64,000 nucleotides of DNA, taken from assembly GCF_003865095.1 (NCBI RefSeq), contig NZ_BHYK01000014.1:1-64000 (forward strand). The letters run 5' to 3'. A program made the position numbers and the translations under genes. Position 1 is the first letter of the stretch, and each line of letters opens with the position of its first letter. Origin of the DNA: Clostridium tagluense. Lineage in GTDB: Bacteria > Bacillota > Clostridia > Clostridiales > Clostridiaceae. Below are positions 46,895 through 54,839 of the stretch, piece by piece. The notes below the pieces were generated by a model. The model was given only the letters and a program-made list of their open reading frames with translations. It was not told where the DNA came from and searched no databases.

Positions 46895-48255
46895 TAACTC
46901 TTAAAATAAACAGTAACCACGCAACCCTTCCCTTCTTTACTTATAACATCTATGCTTGCCTTATGAAGTGTTAAGATGTTTTTTACAATGGTTAACCCTA
47001 TTCCCATACCTTCTATTTCGTGTCTACTTTTATCTGCTCTATACAACCTTTCGAATATATAAGGCAAGTCTTCCTCATTGATTCCAATGCCTGTATCTTC
47101 TATTTTTAATATTACTTTTCTATCCGTTTCTTTTAAAGTGATATTAATTTCACCTTGCTCTTTAGTAAACTTAACTGCATTTGAAAGTAAATTAATAATT
47201 ACCTGTTTTATTTTATCTGTGTCCCCTAAAATGTTAAATTGTTTACTGGTATTACATTCTAAGGTCATGTTAAGATTTTTATTTTCAGTTATTAATTCAA
47301 ATTCCTTTACAACTGAGGCTAGAGTTTCCTTCAAAGATATTTCTTCCAGGTTTAGAACTTTCTCTTCTCCTTCTACCTCTTTCAGGGCATTTAAACTATC
47401 TAAAAGCTTTCCAAATCTAATAACTTCTTCATTAAGATAAGTTAATCTTTCATTGTCTACGGGAAATATACCATCAATCATAGCTTCAAAATTATTTTGA
47501 AGAATATTAAGAGGGGTTCTAACTTCATGAGATATATCTGATATCAGCCTTTTTCTGAGCACATCCTGATGTTGAAGCTTTTCTCCCAGTGTATTTATGC
47601 TATTTCTTAAATCTTCAAGTTCTAAAATACTACTCTTATCCTTTGACCTTTCGTTATAATTTCCATTTGAAAGATGAACGGAAATTTTTGAAATTTGCCT
47701 AAGAGGAGTAGAGAATTGCTTCGAAATAAACAGACTAATTAATATTGTTATTAAAGTTGAAAGTACAACACTTAAAATAATACTTTCATTTATTGAAACT
47801 TTGAAATTTACATCCTCTTGGGATAATATTACCGGAGCATATTGCCCTACTTCTACGTACCCTACAATTTTGTCTACAGGTTTTATTTGAAAAGTGCTTG
47901 TAGTATAAATCCCTTCATTTTTAACATGCATATTAACATTAGGATCCTGGGCCATATCCTTTGGGTTCATTCCCCAAACTATCTTTTTGTTTTGATCTTT
48001 AAGTGTAAGGCAATAATTACTCATATAAGCTTCATGCATAATTTCTATTCCTGATGTTTCATTCCACTTATTAGTTTTTTTATATACCTCTTCTAAATAT
48101 TTTACTATTCTAGTATTCCTCTTATTTTGTATTTCCACTAAATACTTATCAAAGGTCCTTGATATTGCTATATTTACCAAAAGAGTGGCTATGAAAAGTA
48201 CTAATATAGAGGTGCACACTAAAATAATACTTAATCTTTTTCTTATGCTTTGCAT
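46882..48255 (-). CDS. Sensor histidine kinase
   Basis: A 457-residue OmpR-class sensor. TM1 is at about 9-31, with an extracellular domain of about 125 residues, TM2 at about 158-178, HAMP to about 232, and HisKA with SDISHEVRTPL (phospho-His243). The HATPase_c has NLLSNAVKF, EDTGIGI and GMGIGLTIV. The stimulus is unknown. The gene follows its response regulator by 3 bp. Its last residues (RDG) and stop codon are encoded by a REP element, so the original 3' end may have been replaced or extended. Confidence 0.9.
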   Translation of the reverse strand: MQSIRKRLSIILVCTSILVLFIATLLVNIAISRTFDKYLVEIQNKRNTRIVKYLEEVYKKTNKWNETSGIEIMHEAYMSNYCLTLKDQNKKIVWGMNPKDMAQDPNVNMHVKNEGIYTTSTFQIKPVDKIVGYVEVGQYAPVILSQEDVNFKVSINESIILSVVLSTLITILISLFISKQFSTPLRQISKISVHLSNGNYNERSKDKSSILELEDLRNSINTLGEKLQHQDVLRKRLISDISHEVRTPLNILQNNFEAMIDGIFPVDNERLTYLNEEVIRFGKLLDSLNALKEVEGEEKVLNLEEISLKETLASVVKEFELITENKNLNMTLECNTSKQFNILGDTDKIKQVIINLLSNAVKFTKEQGEINITLKETDRKVILKIEDTGIGINEEDLPYIFERLYRADKSRHEIEGMGIGLTIVKNILTLHKASIDVISKEGKGCVVTVYFKSYRDG

Positions 48256-48258
48256 AAA

Positions 48259-48939
48259 TTAGTCACCACCAAATTTATAACCAATTCTAGTTACGGTTAC
48301 TATATATTTAGGGTTCCTACTATCCTCTTCTATCTTTTTACGTATATTTTTAATATGTACATCTATTGTTCTATCAAATCCTTGAAAATCTATTCCCATA
48401 ATTCTTTCAATAAGCTGTTCCCTAGTAAATACTTTACCCCCATTAGATGAAAGAATATATACTATATCAAATTCATTTGGTGTAAGTGCTATTTCTGTGC
48501 CACGTACCTTAACTATTCTTTTATCATAATTAATTTCTAAATCTCCATTATTATAAACTTTTGTTTCAGACTCATGTACATTAAGCCTTCTAAATAGTGC
48601 ATTTACTCTTGCAGTTAGTTCTCGTGGACTGAAAGGCTTAATTAGATACTCATCTGCTCCAAGGTTTAATCCTTCTATCCTATCATCTAATGTGCTCTTT
48701 GCTGTAAGCATAAATATGTGGACTTCGGAAATTTTTCTAAGAATACTACACACCTCTTCACCAGCTATGTCTGGTAGCATTAAATCTAATATAACTAAGC
48801 TGAATGGTATTTTCTCGAAAAGTTTTATTCCTTCCATACCCCTTGTAGTACAATAAACCCCATATCCAGCTTTTTCAAGATATGCTTTTAGTATTTCTGA
48901 AACCTTTTCCTCATCTTCAATAATTAATATATTGTCCAT
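48259..48939 (-). CDS. OmpR/PhoB-family response regulator
   Basis: A 226-residue regulator. The receiver domain has acidic residues IIEDEE at the start, phospho-Asp52 (VILDLMLPD), and Lys in YLIKPFSPREL. A winged-helix DNA-binding domain follows, with ELTARVNALFRR linker and LTPNEFDIVYILSSNGGKVFTREQLI. It forms a two-gene operon with the kinase downstream. A REP element lies 24 bp upstream of the start, between promoter region and gene, and may affect expression. Confidence 0.93.
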   Translation of the reverse strand: MDNILIIEDEEKVSEILKAYLEKAGYGVYCTTRGMEGIKLFEKIPFSLVILDLMLPDIAGEEVCSILRKISEVHIFMLTAKSTLDDRIEGLNLGADEYLIKPFSPRELTARVNALFRRLNVHESETKVYNNGDLEINYDKRIVKVRGTEIALTPNEFDIVYILSSNGGKVFTREQLIERIMGIDFQGFDRTIDVHIKNIRKKIEEDSRNPKYIVTVTRIGYKFGGD

Positions 48940-48962
48940 GCTTAATTCTCCTTTGTCTAAAT

Positions 48963-48980
48963 TAATTGTTAACCGTCCCC
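48963..48980 (-). repeat. REP element upstream of the response regulator gene
   Basis: TAATTGTTAACCGTCCCC is identical to the copy at 46827-46844. It stands in the 5' untranslated region of the two-component operon, so the operon is bracketed by REPs. Confidence 0.8.
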
Positions 48981-49094
48981 AAACTATTCTTATTCTAATT
49001 TTTCCTCAGGATTATATTCCCATAATACTTAGCATAGAATATGAATATATATTCTTTTCATCTTATAATTGCTAAATTTTAAGGAGTTGATCTA

Positions 49095-49313
49095 ATGAAA
49101 GTTAAATTCTGCAAGCATAATAAATGGAATGATGCTGTTATTACTATGATAACTGAAACTCATCCTAATATAAAGATATCCATAAAAAAATGTTTTGGAA
49201 AATGTCATAAATGTAAGTCCCATCCTATAGCCATGGTTGGCAAGGAACTATTAGTGGGTGTTGATGAAGAGGATTTGTATAATACTATAATCAGTAAATT
49301 ATTAATCCCTTAG
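49095..49313 (+). CDS. DUF1450 (YuzB-like) small protein
   Basis: A 72-residue protein with the family layout: FCKHN near the start, CFGKCHKCKSHPIAMV with CxxxCxxC, and a VGVDEEDLYNTI end. A thioredoxin-like fold with possible metal or redox cysteines is expected, but the function is unknown. A good AAGGAG site lies 9 nt before the ATG. It converges with the NlpC/P60 gene with only 9 bp between stops. Confidence 0.75.
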   Translation: MKVKFCKHNKWNDAVITMITETHPNIKISIKKCFGKCHKCKSHPIAMVGKELLVGVDEEDLYNTIISKLLIP

Positions 49314-49322
49314 GCATATTTT

Positions 49323-50387
49323 CTAATTTAATCGTCTAGCGGTTATATAATCGCCTCTCGTCATAGGTGAAACTTTAATTACATCTCCTGTGCGAGGAGA
49401 ATGAATGTAATTGTTATTACCAGCGTAAATACCTGTATGCTTAGGCTTGTTCCCGATTCCAAAAAACACCAAATCACCTGGTTGAAGATCACTTTTAGAT
49501 ACTCCTATCCCATCATTTATTTGATCATATGTGGATCTTCCCACCGATATTCCAAAATGGCTATATACGTATTGCGTAAATCCGGAGCAATCAAAACCAG
49601 TAGAAGGTGATGTACCACCCCATATATATGGTATTCCAATGAAGTTAGAAGCATAGCTTATTATAGAATCTTTTGATAAATTAGTGGCTCCCCTTGAGGA
49701 CGTATATTTATCTACTGATTTTTCTATGCTTTGATTTACTAATACTTGCTCTTTACCGCTCCTAGTTATAAGATTATTTTCCTTGATATCTAACTGAGTT
49801 ATCAATTTGTTTTGTGATTCTTTATCCAAGATTATCTTGTCTAACTTTTGCTTGTTATCTACCTGCAAATTAAGTAATTCAACCTTTCTATTATTTAGAG
49901 AATGCTGCTTTTCATTTAATTTATTTTGGATTGCTTCAAACTCACCCATTACTTTTTTGTCAAACTTTATTATGATTCTTACATTCTCTACTCTTGATAT
50001 AAAATCTCCAAAGCTCTCTGCATTTAGTAAAACACTAGTATATCCATCAAACCCGTTCATGTACATGTTTCGCATTCTAGCATCGAATAATTCTTGTTCC
50101 TTTTTCGCTTCATTTCCAACCTTATTTATCTCTTCTACAGCACTTTTAATTGCCTTTTCAGTTTGTAATATTTTAATTTTATTCTCCTCTGTTTTAGCCA
50201 TGTTTTTTTCAATTTCATTATCATATTGTTCTATTTTCCTTTCAATTGTTTGACTTTCGGTTTGAGTTCTAGTTAGCGAATACTTCTGTGCTTGTAACTT
50301 CCCGTTTACTTTAACCACTAATGTATTTACATTTAAAGTGAAAATTAAAGTTGTCACAACTGCCATGTTTCTAAATACATGCTTCAT
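49323..50387 (-). CDS. Secreted NlpC/P60 peptidoglycan endopeptidase with coiled-coil domain
   Basis: A 354-residue protein with an N-terminal signal sequence (about 8-28), a long PcsB-like coiled coil (about 36-225), a linker, and an NlpC/P60 domain with Cys267 (GFDCSGFTQYVY), His317 (KHTGIY) and His329 (YIHSPRTGD). It would cut gamma-D-Glu-diamino acid bonds in peptidoglycan during growth or division. The coiled coil is typical of proteins gated by FtsEX-like partners, which are not in this window. No c-di-AMP riboswitch, often found before such genes, was seen. Confidence 0.9.
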   Translation of the reverse strand: MKHVFRNMAVVTTLIFTLNVNTLVVKVNGKLQAQKYSLTRTQTESQTIERKIEQYDNEIEKNMAKTEENKIKILQTEKAIKSAVEEINKVGNEAKKEQELFDARMRNMYMNGFDGYTSVLLNAESFGDFISRVENVRIIIKFDKKVMGEFEAIQNKLNEKQHSLNNRKVELLNLQVDNKQKLDKIILDKESQNKLITQLDIKENNLITRSGKEQVLVNQSIEKSVDKYTSSRGATNLSKDSIISYASNFIGIPYIWGGTSPSTGFDCSGFTQYVYSHFGISVGRSTYDQINDGIGVSKSDLQPGDLVFFGIGNKPKHTGIYAGNNNYIHSPRTGDVIKVSPMTRGDYITARRLN

Positions 50388-50564
50388 TTTTACATCCCCC
50401 TCGTTCTTTTAGAATTTATAAATAAATCCTAGTTAAAATGTATCAAAAACTCATATGTACTTTGTTAAGCTTATTTTTATTTACTTAATTATACATTTAT
50501 GTATTATTATAGCATAACAGTATTCTATTGAACATCCCTTATTATATTTATTATTTTAAAATAT

Positions 50565-50597
50565 AAAGAGCAGTGATTTCAAAAATCACTGCTCTTT
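50565..50597. terminator. Intrinsic terminator after the GGDEF-EAL gene
   Basis: Perfect 15-bp arms AAAGAGCAGTGATTT (50565-50579) and 50583-50597 close a tiny loop. The A run on the left, read on the minus strand, supplies the T tract for the gene ending at 50603. Confidence 0.85.
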
Positions 50598-50602
50598 GTT
50601 TT

Positions 50603-52726
50603 TTAATTATATGGTTTAATCCAATTAGTTTTTAAGAATTTTTCTTCGATTTCATCTGATGGTAGCGGTTTGCTAAAATAATAGCCTTGTATTTGATTAC
50701 AGCCCATGCTTTGCAATAGTTTAATTTGTTCCTTTGTTTCTACTCCCTCTGCAATAACGTCTAAATCAATTTTTTGTGCAAGTTGTATTATCCCATCTAC
50801 TATGGCTTTTTCTCTTTCATTTGTAACAATATTGTCGATAAAGGACTTATCTATTTTCAGTGTATTTATAGGCAGCTGTTTTAAATAACTAAGAGAAGAA
50901 TATCCTGTTCCAAAGTCATCTAAGGCAATTTTTATACCTAAGTCTCTAATCTCAGTAAGTAGTTTAATACTCTTTTCAAAATCTTTCATAAGAATACTTT
51001 CTGTAATTTCCAGTTCCACAAATCTTGTATTAACCTTTGTTTCAGTTATTATTCTCTTTAAGTTTTCTTCAAATTTATCATTTTGAAGTTGAACTGCAGA
51101 TAAGTTTACTGCAATAGTATCATATAGATACCCTTTACTTTTCCATAAATTATTTTGGAGGTAAACAGTTTTTATAATCCAATCACCCATTGGAATTATT
51201 AGCCCACTTGCCTCTGCCACAGGGATAAACTCTGATGGAGATATTTTACCAAGCTCAGTACTATTCCATCTTAAAAGCGCTTCAAATCCTTTTATTTTAT
51301 TATTTATAATATCTATTTGTGGTTGATAATATATTTCAAACTCATTCTTTTCAAGTGCACGCCTTAAGCCTTTTTCTATTTCAACCCGTCTTACCACTAT
51401 ATCACTCATATTTTTATTAAAGAAAGAATATTTGGCTTTACCATTATATTTAGAACTATACATTGCAGTATCCGCATTTTTTAATAGTATATTGGTTTCA
51501 TAGCCATCATCTGGAAATACAGTAATGCCAATACTTGCTGAAGTATATACTTGCTTACCAACTATACTTATTTCACAATTCAATGAACTTAATAGTTTTG
51601 CGCATTGGCAACTTATCTCTGAGTAATCCTCAATGTTTTTCATTAAAATAAAAAATTCATCTCCCCCTACTCTTGAAACAAGATCCCCTTCTCTAATAGA
51701 AGCTTTAAGAGCGATTGCAACATTTTTCAATAATTCATCTCCATAATCATGGCCTAAAGTATCATTAATTTCCTTAAAGTTATCTAAATCAATAAACAAT
51801 ACAGCATGTTTAGCTTCCTTATCTTTTGCTTTAATAATCTCACTCTCCAGGGTATTAATAAATAATTTCCTGTTAGGTATGTCTGTTAATATATCATAGT
51901 ACTTCAATTTATTAATTTTATTTTCAAAATCCTTTTGTCCAGAAATATCTGTAACAGATCCTGAAACTTTAGTTGCAAGACCATTTTTGTTTCTCAGACA
52001 CTTGCCTCTAATTAAAACCCATTTATCTCCGCCACCATTATACTTGATTTTCAAACTGCTTTGGTAATATAATGTTTTTCCATTAATATGATTGTTAAAA
52101 TCATCTATCGCTATTTTTCTATCTTCATCTGCAACTAACTTAATTAAATCCTCCAGTGAAGTTATGTCATCCTTATCATATCCTGTAATATCACTAATTT
52201 TATCTGAAGAAAAAAACTCTTTAGTTATAAGATCAACTTCAAATATAGCATCATTAGCTCCTTCTAAAGCCAGTTTATATCTTTCTTCACTTTTTTCAAT
52301 TATTGCTTGTTTTTCATTTAATTCATCAAATTGTGCCCGAAGTTCCTCTTGTGCAGCTATTAATTGCTCATAGGTGGCTTGAATTTCCTGATAATTTTCT
52401 TTTATTGTATGAGATGAAGCTTTACTTTTTTTAGTGAATTCGTTAATTAAAAAATATATTATAAAAGATGATATTAAAGCATAAGACCATCCTTTTATGC
52501 TTTGCATACGTACCATTAAAGATTTATTTTCAATAAGAATGTTTAAAATCCTATCTGAAAATAGTATCCAAAACCCACTAATTAAAGCATATACAATAGT
52601 CACTTTAAGTGGCATATTTTTAAGTGCAACATCATCTTTAAACAACCAATCAATATTAAGTAACTCAATGTTTGCCTTTAATTGTTTTTTTGCTATCTTA
52701 TTCAAGTCAATTTTCTTTTCATTCAC
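50603..52726 (-). CDS. Membrane PAS-GGDEF-EAL cyclic di-GMP enzyme
   Basis: A 707-residue protein. Two hydrophobic helices (about 43-60 and 78-96) precede a coiled coil (about 105-150), then a PAS/PAC domain (about 150-275), then GGDEF with intact RVGGDEFFIL, then EAL with FEALLRW, the metal motif DDFGTGYSSL and the C-terminal AEGVET. Both catalytic signatures are intact, so it could make or break c-di-GMP, with PAS setting the balance. It is a single-gene unit. It could link surface polysaccharide production to c-di-GMP, but no direct link is visible. Confidence 0.9.
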   Translation of the reverse strand: MNEKKIDLNKIAKKQLKANIELLNIDWLFKDDVALKNMPLKVTIVYALISGFWILFSDRILNILIENKSLMVRMQSIKGWSYALISSFIIYFLINEFTKKSKASSHTIKENYQEIQATYEQLIAAQEELRAQFDELNEKQAIIEKSEERYKLALEGANDAIFEVDLITKEFFSSDKISDITGYDKDDITSLEDLIKLVADEDRKIAIDDFNNHINGKTLYYQSSLKIKYNGGGDKWVLIRGKCLRNKNGLATKVSGSVTDISGQKDFENKINKLKYYDILTDIPNRKLFINTLESEIIKAKDKEAKHAVLFIDLDNFKEINDTLGHDYGDELLKNVAIALKASIREGDLVSRVGGDEFFILMKNIEDYSEISCQCAKLLSSLNCEISIVGKQVYTSASIGITVFPDDGYETNILLKNADTAMYSSKYNGKAKYSFFNKNMSDIVVRRVEIEKGLRRALEKNEFEIYYQPQIDIINNKIKGFEALLRWNSTELGKISPSEFIPVAEASGLIIPMGDWIIKTVYLQNNLWKSKGYLYDTIAVNLSAVQLQNDKFEENLKRIITETKVNTRFVELEITESILMKDFEKSIKLLTEIRDLGIKIALDDFGTGYSSLSYLKQLPINTLKIDKSFIDNIVTNEREKAIVDGIIQLAQKIDLDVIAEGVETKEQIKLLQSMGCNQIQGYYFSKPLPSDEIEEKFLKTNWIKPYN

Positions 52727-53123
52727 CTATATTCCTCCCATTAACACTTACAAAACAATTTATCCGTTTTATATTTTATTTTCATTTTAACATTATCTTT
52801 TATAATTATCGTAAAATTATGATTTCCATTGATAGTTTTTCACAATTTATATTGATTTTTTTATTCTTTCTTATATTTTCTATTTTTAATTATCATAATA
52901 CTGCAATTACTTAGTTTTACCATTAATTATGGCAAATATTATTATACAATATAAACCATAAAATTGTATATATTTATATATAAATTATTTTTTTTTAAAT
53001 TTTTCCTATATTTTAGTTAATATTGTTAATATTTATGTTTGTAACTTTATCGTAATGTATTATAATATAATATAGCGTATTATATTATATATCGATAAAT
53101 TTTTTAACAAAGGAGCTCAAGAA
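52727..53123. promoter_or_regulatory. Very AT-rich divergent region with a perfect 12-bp inverted repeat
   Basis: This 397-bp gap separates divergent genes. At 53061-53089 the arms TATAATATAATA and TATTATATTATA are perfectly complementary around 5 nt (TAGCG), 35 bp before the coiled-coil gene. The arms contain TATAAT, so an operator over a -10 element is possible, as is simple AT-rich chance. No gene or riboswitch was recognised. Confidence 0.4.
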
Positions 53124-53366
53124 ATGAAAAGAAAAAATACTATTGCTACTATAATTTTCAGTATCTTATTTTTAGGTTCAATATATGTCCATTTTACAAA
53201 TAATAATAGAATTAAAGATACTACAATCGAAAATAATTCTTTAAAAATTGAATTTCAGTCGCTAAAATCTGAAAATCAGACTCTAAAAAAGGTTAATAAT
53301 CAGCTCCTTGAAACAAATGCTAAGGTTTCAGAAAAGGTTAATAAATTAAAACTTATTATAAATTAA
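53124..53366 (+). CDS. Small single-span membrane protein with coiled coil
   Basis: An 80-residue protein with a basic start (MKRKNT), one membrane helix (about 8-24), then a heptad-like coiled coil to the end (ENNSLKIEFQSLKSENQTLKK). The topology resembles FtsB/FtsL-type proteins, but no family was recognised. AAAGGAG lies 9-10 nt before the ATG. The deacetylase gene 46 bp downstream has the same TM plus coiled-coil start, so the two may pair through their coils. Confidence 0.7.
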   Translation: MKRKNTIATIIFSILFLGSIYVHFTNNNRIKDTTIENNSLKIEFQSLKSENQTLKKVNNQLLETNAKVSEKVNKLKLIIN

Positions 53367-53412
53367 TATAATTAATTTAAGCAGATGAAAATAAAAAAAG
53401 GACGGTTTTACT

Positions 53413-54309
53413 ATGAGAAATTCAAGAAAAAACAAAAAAAGCTCATTACCACTTCTATTAGTGAAAATTTTCATTCTTACTATATTTGTTTCTTCAATTG
53501 TTAAAGCAGCTATTGGCGAAGTAACAGTTGTAAAAAGTGAACATGAAACTACTAAATTACAACAAGAAATAACCCAAATGCAGTCCCATAATGAAAAGTT
53601 AAAATCACAAAACAAAAATCTTCAAGACAAAATTAAAGAAAATGAACTATCTTATAAGGAAACCTCCCTTAAAGCAAAAATAGCTTATTTAACTTTTGAT
53701 GACGGTCCATCAAAGAACACTTTAGAAATATTGAAAATCTTAAAACAATATGACATTAAAGCTACTTTCTTTGTAAATGGTCACCCTGCTTTAAGAGATT
53801 TATATAAACAAATTGCTGATGGTGGACATGCCTTAGCTAACCATACTTATAGTCATGAATATAAAGATGTTTATACCTCCCCAGATAACTTTAATAATGA
53901 TGTGAAAAAATTAGATGCCTTCCTTACTGAAATAACTGGCAAGGAGCCTAATCATATTTTAAGATATCCAGGTGGTTCTAATAATACTATCAGTCATAAT
54001 TATGGTGGTAAAGAGATAATGACTGGTGTAATTAAAAAAATGACTATAGAAGGATATAAATATTTTGATTGGAATGTGGATTCCACTGATGCTTCTGCTT
54101 ACCGTCAAGACAAAAATAAAATTGTACATGCTGTTCTAACTGAAAGTTCTCAAACAAAACATGCCATTATTTTAATGCATGATTTAGCACCAAAAACTAC
54201 AACTGTACAAGCCTTACCAGAAATAATTGAAGGTCTTAAAAATCAAGGATTTATCTTTGATATACTTTCTAAGGACACTTATGCACCACAATTTAACGTA
54301 GTAAAATAA
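53413..54309 (+). CDS. Membrane-anchored polysaccharide deacetylase (CE4)
   Basis: A 298-residue protein: signal anchor (about 12-33), coiled coil (about 43-82), then the NodB/CE4 domain from about 88. Catalytic and metal residues are Asp96-Asp97 (TFDDGPS), His144 and His148 (HTYSH), RYPGG for motif 3, and a C-terminal LMHD motif. It removes N-acetyl groups from peptidoglycan or another surface glycan, with the active site outside the cell. It is likely co-transcribed with the preceding coiled-coil gene. Confidence 0.9.
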   Translation: MRNSRKNKKSSLPLLLVKIFILTIFVSSIVKAAIGEVTVVKSEHETTKLQQEITQMQSHNEKLKSQNKNLQDKIKENELSYKETSLKAKIAYLTFDDGPSKNTLEILKILKQYDIKATFFVNGHPALRDLYKQIADGGHALANHTYSHEYKDVYTSPDNFNNDVKKLDAFLTEITGKEPNHILRYPGGSNNTISHNYGGKEIMTGVIKKMTIEGYKYFDWNVDSTDASAYRQDKNKIVHAVLTESSQTKHAIILMHDLAPKTTTVQALPEIIEGLKNQGFIFDILSKDTYAPQFNVVK

Positions 54310-54368
54310 CCAAATATAGTTATTTTGTAAAATGCATATTATAGTTCTAAACTAATATTATTGACACC

Positions 54369-54396
54369 TTGACATTTTTACCGCAAGTGCTATAAT
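54369..54396 (+). promoter_or_regulatory. thrS: Consensus-like promoter for the thrS leader
   Basis: TTGACA at 54369-54374 and TATAAT at 54391-54396 are separated by 16 bp, both perfect matches to the housekeeping sigma consensus. Transcription would start near 54403, directly before the T-box leader. Confidence 0.85.
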
Positions 54397-54402
54397 TACT
54401 TT

Positions 54403-54647
54403 AAATTAAATATTTTAACACTACGAAGAGAAAAGTAAGCCATATCATATTTACAGAGAGAGAATACATTAGCTGAAATTATTCTTAAATATTAATTGCT
54501 GAAGACCACCTCTGAGTGACTCCAATAAAGTCCGGTAATTCCGTTATAATTAATAAGTGGTTTATTTTTATAAACAATTTGGGTGGAACCGCGGGAAATT
54601 ATAATCTCGTCCCTTTTCTATAGTTAGAATTGGGATGAGGTTTTTTT
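54403..54647 (+). promoter_or_regulatory. thrS: T-box riboswitch of thrS
   Basis: The leader has an AGTAAG start, a stem I ending in the typical ACCTCTGAGTGA run, and the T-box core GGGTGGAACCGCGGG (54581-54595). A terminator follows (54604-54613 with 54632-54640, then seven T). The triplet before ACCTCTGAG is ACC (54505-54507), a threonine codon and so the likely specifier. Uncharged tRNA-Thr would stabilise the antiterminator and let thrS be transcribed. Confidence 0.93.
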
Positions 54648-54839
54648 GTTTTATAAAAAATATATTTATAAAACTTGTATAACATTAACGAAGTGAACTT
54701 ACGAGTTTAATAGTTCTCGCATATATACATTATCTATCACAAAAACTACTACTTAATTTAAAAGAAGGCATTCAGCCACAAGCCTAAAGGCATGCTGGTT
54801 TTCTACTAAAAATTCATAAAAAAGAAGGGAGTAATATAT

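Noticed and set aside
49323-50600. c-di-AMP riboswitch upstream of the NlpC/P60 gene
   Set aside because: The 215-bp upstream gap shows none of the ydaO motif's conserved blocks, only AT-rich sequence and the neighbouring terminator.
53399-53412. GGACGGTTTTAC before the deacetylase, similar to the REP core
   Set aside because: It matches only about eight bases and lacks the GTTAACAA half; it is more likely the ribosome-site region of the gene.
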